Positions 57,653 through 64,000 of a stretch of DNA of 64,000 bases are shown here, piece by piece. Made by a program: the position numbers and the translations under genes. The notes under the pieces are model-generated. The model was not told the DNA's origin. It ran no database searches and worked only from the letters and a program-made list of their open reading frames with translations. This DNA comes from Streptococcus sp. (GTDB taxonomy: Bacteria; Bacillota; Bacilli; Lactobacillales; Streptococcaceae). The first letter of the stretch is position 1. The number at the start of each line of letters is the position of its first letter. The stretch lies in contig JAUMZW010000003.1 of the NCBI GenBank assembly GCA_030527925.1, positions 98,795 through 162,794 of the forward strand, read 5' to 3'.

Positions 57653-59956
57653 CTAATTACCACCAAGAATACTAGACCAAGCTTTGACATAATCACTATC
57701 AGTTCCCCCAATGGCAAACTTATAAGTAGTGTCTCCTGCCCCATTAACAGCCCAATTACTAGTTGTTGTCTCTCCATTAACAGTAATATTATGACCATTA
57801 ACAGAAACTGTAGCAGGCTTTAATCCTGTTGATTTTAGTACTGTTGATTTTATTACACTAGGATCAAGAGAAAATCGCATGTTTGTTGCAAAAATAGATG
57901 GATCAGCAGCATTGATAGCATTTACTAATTCTGCCATATAACGTGAATTATTGTTATACCCAGTTAAACTAGCTAAAGATGCATTATTATCATGACCAGC
58001 CCAACCACCTAATGTTGCTCCTGGTGTTGCCACAATTAACCATACGTCACTATAATTATTTGTCGTACCTGTTTTTCCTATCCAATCCGCTGAAGCCAAA
58101 CCGGAATTTATAGAACGTAAATTATTGGCGAACTGTGTTGTTTTACCTGAGGAAATTGGACCTCTTAATAATTCTTGAAGTATCGTTGCAGTAGCTTTAG
58201 AGAATACTTGTGCCCCATTTGATTCATGCTTATAAACAACATTACCTTCCTTGTCAGAAATACTATCAATTATATAATGCTCTTGATAAGACCCATTATT
58301 GGCAATCATTTGATAAGCATTCGTTTGTTGTGCTACTGAAACATCAATACCCCCACCTAAAGGTAAACTCTCAATATTATAGTCAGGAATACTATACCCC
58401 ATTTTCTTCATATAAGATTTGACATTAATATTATTGGCTTGTAATGTTTTATAGGTCCAAAATGCTGGAATATTCCAAGAAGTATTTAGTGCCTCTTGTA
58501 AATCCATCATAGCAGTACCCTCTTCATTAGCATGCATGATTTTTTCACCACTTGAAAAGGTTGTTGGATAATTTGATAAAATACTAGCACTTCCCATAAG
58601 CCCCTTATCAATGGCAGGACCATAAGCTAGTATAGGTTTAATACTAGAACCTGGAGAGCGTTCGGTATCAAAAGCATGATTATTCTGGTTAGTATTATAA
58701 TCACGTCCTCCAATAAAACCAAGCACACCTCCTGTTTTATTATCAATCAAAACATTCCCAACATCAACAATCCCTGTTCCGTCATCTAATAATCCACCAT
58801 ATTGAGCAACAGTTTGTTGCATAGCATTATACACAGATTTATTGATTGTAGAAGTAATCGTATATCCACCTTGTTTTATTTCACTCAAGGCACGTTCTTT
58901 ATATTTCTGCTTAGTTTCATCATTTTTTAAATCATGCTCAGATACAGCATCCTTTTTAATAAGATACTCATACATAGCTGATTGAGCCCCTTCTAAGACC
59001 TGATAATATAAAAAATCATGTTCATTGACCGAGACAGATTCAGGCTGAATGAAATCTTTCTTAATATCATAATTCTTATATGATTGATAATCAGCCTTTG
59101 ATAGAACTCCAGTACGATACATATTATATAAGACATTCTGTTGACGTTTGATACCAAAACTCATGTCTTCATCAGTCTTAAAACCACCTGTGGATAAGTA
59201 AGGAGAATAGACAATTGGACTCTGAGGCAATCCTGCAATAAAAGCTGCTTGAGGAATTGTTAACTCTTTAGCAGATACACCAAAGATTCCTCTAGAAGCT
59301 TCTTCGATACCAGCAATATTTTGACCTTTATTATTTCGCCCAAAAGGAGAAACATTTAAGTACTCTGTTAGAATCTCATCCTTACTCATATAGCGTTCTA
59401 ATGCCAATGAATATACGATTTCCCTAGATTTCCTTTGAAATGTTGGAGCATCTCCTAAAATTTGCTGTTTGATAAGTTGTTGAGTTAATGTAGAACCACC
59501 ACTTGATTCCCCAAAACCAAGAAGAGAAGCAAGCGTTGCACGAAATACCGCTTTAGGAACAACTCCATTATGCTTCTCAAAATTTTCATCTTCAGTTGCA
59601 ATAATAGCTTTCTTAACATTATCCGAAATTGAATCACTCGTAACAGGAGTTCTCAATAAATCTGCATCAATTTGTGAAATGATACTATTATCAGAATAAT
59701 TCATTTGAGAGATACTAGCAACGGAATTAACCTGTTTTACAAGACTAGTTTTAGAAGGAATGGTTACTGAATCAATCTGACTGGCTAAATAACCAAAAGC
59801 CACTCCCAAACCCAACATTACGAACAAAAAAATACTCACATATAGAAAGTTAGACATTAACTTTAAAGTCCTTAAAGTAATTGCACCAAAATCGCTAATA
59901 TTTAATGATTCTTTTTCTTTATTGCGATGTGTCTTCTTCTTAAAATCTTTAACCAT
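57653..59956 (-). CDS. pbp1b: Penicillin-binding protein 1B (class A)
   Basis: Bifunctional peptidoglycan synthase outside the membrane. The 767 residues comprise a cytosolic basic tail, one membrane helix (about 35-60), a GT51 glycosyltransferase with [13 protein letters not shown] (catalytic Glu), [12 protein letters not shown] and [13 protein letters not shown], then the transpeptidase with [10 protein letters not shown] (SxxK) and [13 protein letters not shown] (KTG). All catalytic motifs are intact. Divergent from tyrS, whose promoter region it shares. Confidence 0.95.
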   Translation of the reverse strand: MVKDFKKKTHRNKEKESLNISDFGAITLRTLKLMSNFLYVSIFLFVMLGLGVAFGYLASQIDSVTIPSKTSLVKQVNSVASISQMNYSDNSIISQIDADLLRTPVTSDSISDNVKKAIIATEDENFEKHNGVVPKAVFRATLASLLGFGESSGGSTLTQQLIKQQILGDAPTFQRKSREIVYSLALERYMSKDEILTEYLNVSPFGRNNKGQNIAGIEEASRGIFGVSAKELTIPQAAFIAGLPQSPIVYSPYLSTGGFKTDEDMSFGIKRQQNVLYNMYRTGVLSKADYQSYKNYDIKKDFIQPESVSVNEHDFLYYQVLEGAQSAMYEYLIKKDAVSEHDLKNDETKQKYKERALSEIKQGGYTITSTINKSVYNAMQQTVAQYGGLLDDGTGIVDVGNVLIDNKTGGVLGFIGGRDYNTNQNNHAFDTERSPGSSIKPILAYGPAIDKGLMGSASILSNYPTTFSSGEKIMHANEEGTAMMDLQEALNTSWNIPAFWTYKTLQANNINVKSYMKKMGYSIPDYNIESLPLGGGIDVSVAQQTNAYQMIANNGSYQEHYIIDSISDKEGNVVYKHESNGAQVFSKATATILQELLRGPISSGKTTQFANNLRSINSGLASADWIGKTGTTNNYSDVWLIVATPGATLGGWAGHDNNASLASLTGYNNNSRYMAELVNAINAADPSIFATNMRFSLDPSVIKSTVLKSTGLKPATVSVNGHNITVNGETTTSNWAVNGAGDTTYKFAIGGTDSDYVKAWSSILGGN

Positions 59957-59974
59957 TAAAATACCTCAACTTAC

Positions 59975-60025
59975 ATTATAGCAAATTTAAGAAAACTTGC
60001 ATATTACAAACAGTTTTGATATAGT
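59975..60025. promoter_or_regulatory. Divergent tyrS/pbp1b promoter region
   Basis: Rightward: TTGCAT (59997-60002), 17 bp, TATAGT (60020-60025) for tyrS. Leftward: TATAAT (59975-59980) for pbp1b with a weak -35 at the same place as the tyrS -35, so the two promoters are back to back and may compete. The tyrS leader is too short for a T-box. Confidence 0.6.
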
Positions 60026-60061
60026 GGAAGATAATATACTAAACACATATAGGAGAATAAA

Positions 60062-61321
60062 ATGACTATTTTTGAAGAACTCAAAAACCGTGGACTTGTT
60101 TTTCAAACAACTGATGAAACAGCCCTTGAAAAAGCTTTAACAGAAGGAAAAATTTCATTTTATTCTGGATATGACCCTACCGCTGACAGTCTTCACTTAG
60201 GACATCTTGTCCCAATCCTCATCTCTAGACATTTACAACTTGCCGGCCATACACCTTATGCACTTGTGGGCGGAGCAACAGGACTAATCGGAGACCCATC
60301 ATTTAAGGATGCTGAACGTAGTTTACAAACTAAAGAAACTGTTTCTGAGTGGAGCAATAAAATCAGACAACAATTATCCCAATTCTTAAACTTCGAAGAT
60401 GGAGATAATAAAGCAGTCATGGTCAATAACTATGACTGGTTTAGTCAAATTAGTTTCATTGATTTTCTTCGTGATGTCGGTAAATATTTCACGGTAAATT
60501 ACATGATGAGTAAAGAATCTGTCAAAAAACGTATCGAAACCGGAATTTCATATACCGAATTTGCTTACCAAATTATGCAAGGATACGATTTTTTCGAGTT
60601 AAATAATAAGTATAATGTCACTTTACAGATAGGTGGTAGCGACCAATGGGGAAATATGACTGCAGGTACCGAACTAATCCGCCGCAAAGCTGAGCAATCA
60701 GCCCATGTTCTAACAGTACCACTTATTACTGATGCTACAGGTAAAAAATTCGGTAAATCAGAAGGAAATGCTATCTGGCTTGATTCATCGAAAACATCAC
60801 CCTATGAAATGTACCAATTCTGGTTAAATGTCATGGATGCTGATGCTATCAAATTCCTTAAAATCTTCACTTTCCTAAGTTTAGAAGAAATCGAAACTAT
60901 TCGTCAACAATTTGAAGGAGCTCCTCATCAGCGTTTAGCTCAAAAAATATTAGCTAAAGAAGTTGTAACTTTGGTTCATGGACAACAAGCCTATGAAGAA
61001 GCCTTAAACATCACTGAGCAACTTTTTGCTGGAAATATTAAAAACCTCTCAGCTAAAGATTTAAAAGCAGGTCTTAGCAATGTTCCTAACTATACCGTAA
61101 AATCAGATGATGACTTAAATATTATTGAGATTCTTATTAGCTCAGGTATTGTAAACTCAAAACGCCAAGCTCGAGAAGATATTAAAAATGGGGCAATCTA
61201 TATCAATGGAGAACGCATACAAGATCTAGACTACATACTTGACCAAGATGATAAAATTGATGATGAATTAATTGTCATCAGACGTGGTAAGAAAAAATAT
61301 TTTGTTTTGAAATTTGAGTAA
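60062..61321 (+). CDS. tyrS: Tyrosyl-tRNA synthetase
   Basis: Charges tRNA-Tyr. The 419-residue class I synthetase has the HIGH-type motif [11 protein letters not shown], the tyrosine pocket [10 protein letters not shown] and [10 protein letters not shown], the KMSKS-type loop [10 protein letters not shown], and a C-terminal S4 RNA-binding domain ([20 protein letters not shown]). AGGAGAATAAA precedes the ATG. No T-box leader, unlike many Gram-positive tyrS genes. Confidence 0.98.
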   Translation: MTIFEELKNRGLVFQTTDETALEKALTEGKISFYSGYDPTADSLHLGHLVPILISRHLQLAGHTPYALVGGATGLIGDPSFKDAERSLQTKETVSEWSNKIRQQLSQFLNFEDGDNKAVMVNNYDWFSQISFIDFLRDVGKYFTVNYMMSKESVKKRIETGISYTEFAYQIMQGYDFFELNNKYNVTLQIGGSDQWGNMTAGTELIRRKAEQSAHVLTVPLITDATGKKFGKSEGNAIWLDSSKTSPYEMYQFWLNVMDADAIKFLKIFTFLSLEEIETIRQQFEGAPHQRLAQKILAKEVVTLVHGQQAYEEALNITEQLFAGNIKNLSAKDLKAGLSNVPNYTVKSDDDLNIIEILISSGIVNSKRQAREDIKNGAIYINGERIQDLDYILDQDDKIDDELIVIRRGKKKYFVLKFE

Positions 61322-61334
61322 TTTCATCAACTAC

Positions 61335-61372
61335 TTTTAAGCCTCTTTACTTATAAGTAAAGAGGCTTAAAA
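61335..61372 (+). terminator. Terminator after tyrS
   Basis: A 38-bp perfect palindrome (arms 61335-61353 and 61354-61372), effectively a long stem closing on its central bases, 14 bp after the stop; A/T-rich outer ends allow function on both strands. Confidence 0.75.
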
Positions 61373-61394
61373 CAACCTAATTGTTAAAAAATAA

Positions 61395-61492
61395 ATTTAC
61401 CCCCAAAAATCCACGAAAAAGGACTGTTTCCAGTCCTAAAATCATGAGTTCAGCAGGCAATAATCTAGCACCCTACGGGGTGCTTTTTCATT
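61395..61492. ncRNA. Candidate small RNA or double-hairpin element
   Basis: In the 445-bp gap between tyrS and adcR two strong hairpins face each other: GGACTG-TTTC-CAGTCC (61421-61436) and AGCACCC-TACG-GGGTGCT with T-run (61467-61488). Read rightward the second is a perfect terminator; read leftward the first becomes GGACTG-GAAA-CAGTCC followed by TTTTT. A short RNA on either strand is possible. No clear promoter was found. The remainder of the gap (61493-61710) is AT-rich with nothing recognised. Confidence 0.4.
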
Positions 61493-61713
61493 CTTAATAA
61501 TAATCAATGTAGTTTGAAACAAATTCCATGATTACTTTATTTTTAGATACACACTTTTAAAGACATAAACATTTCTTTATTTAAATATTTTATACCCCAA
61601 AATCCCTCACACTTCAATTCTTAATCTATCATAGAATATTAAAGCTAGTTTCTAAACCATTCTAAAATAACATATCTTCATTACCAACTTACCCATCAAT
61701 AAAAAATAGAAAA

Positions 61714-61753
61714 TTGATTTTTAAATAATATTTTGTTAAAATTAACTGGTTAA
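61714..61753 (+). promoter_or_regulatory. adcRCB promoter with AdcR operator
   Basis: TTGATT (61714-61719), 17 bp, TAAAAT (61737-61742), with the operator TTAACTGGTTAA (61742-61753) touching the -10. This is an exact match to the AdcR consensus TTAACYRGTTAA, so zinc-bound AdcR should repress its own operon. Confidence 0.9.
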
Positions 61754-61767
61754 CAAAAGGAGAACAT

Positions 61768-62217
61768 ATGTCAGAAATCGCACAAGAATTAGATACATTA
61801 GTTAGTCATATTTTATTAAAAGCAGAAAACCAACATGAACTATTATTTGGGGATTGTGAAAGCGATGTAAGTCTTACAAATACCCAAGAACATATACTCA
61901 TGTTACTTTCCCAGGAAAGATTTACCAATTCTGAACTAGCAAAAATCTTAAATGTTAGTCAAGCTGCCATCACAAAAGCAATCAAGGGACTAATAAAACA
62001 AGAATTACTCACATCAACAAAAAATAACGATGATGCACGTATTACATATTTCGAACTTACTTCAAAAGCACAACACGTCGCTGATGAGCATTCCCACCAC
62101 CATGATAAGACACTAACTGTCTATAAAGAACTTTTAGATGAGTTCTCAGAAAATGAACAACTAATACTATCCAAGTTCATTCATTCATTCACTAAAAAAT
62201 TAGAAAGTATAAAATGA
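61768..62217 (+). CDS. adcR: Zinc-responsive MarR-family repressor AdcR
   Basis: Represses zinc uptake genes when zinc is plentiful. The 149-residue winged helix has [20 protein letters not shown] as recognition helix region and the zinc residues of the family: Glu24/Cys30 in the N-terminal [13 protein letters not shown] segment and the His cluster [10 protein letters not shown] near 108-112. AAAAGGAGAACAT precedes the ATG. It overlaps adcC by 4 bp (ATGA) and carries its operator in its own promoter. Confidence 0.95.
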   Translation: MSEIAQELDTLVSHILLKAENQHELLFGDCESDVSLTNTQEHILMLLSQERFTNSELAKILNVSQAAITKAIKGLIKQELLTSTKNNDDARITYFELTSKAQHVADEHSHHHDKTLTVYKELLDEFSENEQLILSKFIHSFTKKLESIK

Positions 62218-62924
62218 GATACATTACCGTTGAAAACTTAGCTTTTCAATATGATAGCGAACCTGTCTTAGAAAATATTAGCTATCATCTTAATAGCGGA
62301 GAATTTGTGACTTTAACTGGCGAAAACGGTGCTGCCAAATCAACACTCATCAAGGCAACACTAGGAATCTTAAAACCAAAAGTTGGTAAAGTGACTATTT
62401 CTCCAACAAATATTGACCATAAAAAACTTCGAATAGCTTACCTACCACAACAAATAGCAAGTTTTAATGCAGGTTTTCCTTCAACTGTTTATGAATTTGT
62501 AAAATCTGGAAGGTATCCTAGACAAGGGTGGTTCAGAAAACTCACTAAACATGACGAAGAACATATTAGAGTTAGTCTCGAATCTGTCAATATGTGGGAA
62601 AATCGTAACAAACGTATTGGTAGCTTATCTGGAGGCCAAAAACAAAGAGTCGTCATTGCTAGAATGTTTGCATCAGATCCTGATATCTTCATTTTAGACG
62701 AACCCACAACAGGTATGGATACAGGTACCACAGATACCTTCTATCAGTTAATGCATCACAACGCCCACCATCATAACAAGTCAGTTTTAATGATTACACA
62801 CGACCCAGATGAAGTGAAAAATTTTTCAGATCGCAATATTCATTTAGTTAGGAACCAAAATTTACCATGGCGTTGTTTCAACATTCATGATAACAGCCAG
62901 AAAGGAGAACACCATGCTCACTGA
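62214..62924 (+). CDS. adcC: Zinc ABC transporter ATP-binding protein
   Basis: ATPase of the AdcABC zinc importer, 236 residues. Walker [11 protein letters not shown]-loop AYLPQQ, signature [15 protein letters not shown], Walker [12 protein letters not shown] and H-loop MITHD are all present. The C-terminus is His-rich ([20 protein letters not shown]). Overlaps adcR by 4 bp and adcB by 11 bp; the binding lipoprotein AdcA is not in the window. Confidence 0.95.
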   Translation: MRYITVENLAFQYDSEPVLENISYHLNSGEFVTLTGENGAAKSTLIKATLGILKPKVGKVTISPTNIDHKKLRIAYLPQQIASFNAGFPSTVYEFVKSGRYPRQGWFRKLTKHDEEHIRVSLESVNMWENRNKRIGSLSGGQKQRVVIARMFASDPDIFILDEPTTGMDTGTTDTFYQLMHHNAHHHNKSVLMITHDPDEVKNFSDRNIHLVRNQNLPWRCFNIHDNSQKGEHHAH

Positions 62925-63726
62925 GATTTTCTCCTATGATTTTATGCAACGTGCTCTACTAGCTGTCATAGCAATTAGTGTTTTTGCACCTATCCTAGGC
63001 ATATTCCTTATACTAAGACGACAAAGCCTACTTAGTGATACACTAAGTCATGTTTCATTAGCTGGAGTAGCATTTGGTATCCTTTTAGGAATCTCTCCAA
63101 CGTGGTCAACCGTCCTAATTGTTTCTGTTGCAGCTATATTACTCGAATATCTTCGAACAGTATATAAACATTATATGGAAATTGCTACAGCCATTTTAAT
63201 GTCTTTAGGATTAGCTACTTCTCTGATAATTATGAGCAAAGCCAATAATAGTGGAATTAATCTTGAACAATATTTATTTGGATCAATTGTGACCATTAGC
63301 AAAGAACAAGTTATCTATTTATTTGGTATCGCTTTTCTTATCCTACTCCTGACATTACTCTTCATAAGACCTATGTATATTCTAACCTTTGACGAAGATA
63401 CAGCTCTTGTGGATGGCTTACCAGTCAAATGGATGTCATTACTATTCAATATTATAACAGGAATAGCAATAGCTCTAACTATTCCTGCTGCTGGAGCACT
63501 TTTAGTTTCTACAATTATGGTCTTACCTGCCAGTATCGCTATGAAAATTGGAAAAAATTTTCTCTCCGTTATAGGTATCGGCATCATTATTGGTTTTATA
63601 GGCATGGTATTAGGAATAATTCTATCCTATTATTGGGAAACACCAGCTAGTGCAACCATCACTATTATCTTTATCAGTATATTTTTAACTGTGAATATAA
63701 TTGATATACTAAAAAGAAAACTATAG
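62914..63726 (+). CDS. adcB: Zinc ABC transporter permease
   Basis: Membrane subunit of the zinc importer, 270 residues with about eight spans, ABC-3 family. Visible features: [20 protein letters not shown], the coupling region typical of the family, [15 protein letters not shown] and [16 protein letters not shown] start at ATG 62914 with AAGGAGAACACC upstream, 11 bp inside the end of adcC. Last gene of the operon. Confidence 0.94.
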   Translation: MLTEIFSYDFMQRALLAVIAISVFAPILGIFLILRRQSLLSDTLSHVSLAGVAFGILLGISPTWSTVLIVSVAAILLEYLRTVYKHYMEIATAILMSLGLATSLIIMSKANNSGINLEQYLFGSIVTISKEQVIYLFGIAFLILLLTLLFIRPMYILTFDEDTALVDGLPVKWMSLLFNIITGIAIALTIPAAGALLVSTIMVLPASIAMKIGKNFLSVIGIGIIIGFIGMVLGIILSYYWETPASATITIIFISIFLTVNIIDILKRKL

Positions 63727-63730
63727 TTAT

Positions 63731-63762
63731 AACCTCTACCATAATAAAGGTAGGGGCTTTTT
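63731..63762 (+). terminator. Terminator of the adc operon
   Basis: Stem CCTCTACC / GGTAGGGG (63733-63740, 63749-63756, one G-U pair) then CTTTTT. Confidence 0.75.
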
Positions 63763-64000
63763 ATAGCAATTAATTAAAAATACAATCACTCTCTTTTTGA
63801 TTATCACGCCACTTTTTAACTTCAAAACCTAATTCATCTCTAGATAAATTATCAAACAGCAGATCAAGTTTTTCTGAATTATGTCAAATGTCTAGCTTAA
63901 TTTGACAAATTTGGTTATCAAAAAAAAAACATTTCCTTAGATTAATAAGGGCACCTCTAAAAACTTCAAGTAGTTGTTAAGTCAGTCCTATTTGTCTCCA
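63763..64000 (-). pseudogene. Gene remnant near the right edge
   Basis: The leftward strand reads DNQICQIKLDI, an in-frame TGA, then HNSEKLDLLFDNLSRDELGF, EVKKWRDNQKESDCIFN and a stop near 63773. The coding character is good but it has a nonsense codon and no start in view, and the part towards 64000 is non-coding or shifted. No family recognised. Confidence 0.35.

Noticed and set aside
59957..60061. T-box riboswitch before tyrS
   Set aside because: Only about 30-40 nt lie between the predicted start and the ATG, far too short, and no T-box sequence is present.

Overview
The window is AT-rich, gene-dense chromosomal DNA of a Streptococcus. The reasons are the conserved gene order tyrS / pbp1b / rpoB / rpoC / DUF1033 / comGA-GG / methyltransferase / ackA / CPBP / proC / pepA, an adcRCB zinc locus with an exact AdcR operator, a glycerol-3-phosphate OXIDASE operon (glpK-glpO-glpF), two LPXTG surface proteins, a YSIRK signal peptide, and a type II-A CRISPR system whose repeat and tracrRNA closely resemble S. 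thermophilus CRISPR1. The species cannot be fixed from the sequence alone. No rRNA or tRNA genes were seen.

Layout. 0-5.4 kb holds housekeeping genes, all leftward: tadA (cut by the window edge), an MBL-fold hydrolase, a CHY zinc-finger gene coupled to bioY behind a BirA-type operator, a uridine-kinase-like protein, tgt, perR and a CoA-binding protein. 5.4-13.2 kb is an insertion hotspot: a decayed IS30-family element, a 1989-residue LPXTG adhesin with 286-residue repeats, then IS30 and IS3 fragments. 13.2-17.0 kb: polA and a YdcF-family membrane protein. 17.0-24.0 kb: the complete CRISPR-Cas locus (16-repeat array, csn2, cas2, cas1, tracrRNA, cas9). 24.1-30.3 kb: rsuA, then a four-gene extracytosolic flavin/haem redox operon (FMN-binding protein, ApbE, NOX-type flavocytochrome, reduced paralogue) and a divergent LPXTG protein. 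30.4-34.5 kb: glpKOF. 34.5-37.6 kb: a decaying accessory patch of small hypotheticals, IS debris, an orphan copy of the glpK promoter and three genes broken by in-frame stops. 37.6-40.4 kb: a Mga-type regulator coupled to an NADH-oxidase-like flavoprotein. 40.5-42.3 kb: pepA-proC. 42.5-49.9 kb: CPBP protease, ackA, methyltransferase and the comG operon, in which comGC carries a frameshift. 50-60 kb: rpoC, rpoB, pbp1b. 60-64 kb: tyrS and adcRCB.

How the parts work together. The redox operon reads as one electron path: cytosolic NAD(P)H to FAD, through two membrane haems of a NOX-like flavocytochrome, to a membrane-anchored FMN protein carrying the SGAT flavinylation motif that ApbE would modify. 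GlpF, GlpK and GlpO import, phosphorylate and oxidise glycerol with H2O2 production. Their promoter and the regulator/flavoprotein promoter both carry a catabolite-repression (cre) site just downstream of the -10. CRISPR expression uses two compact promoters whose -35 boxes overlap the stop codons of csn2 and cas9. Natural transformation is probably impaired unless the comGC microsatellite frameshift is reversible or a sequencing error.
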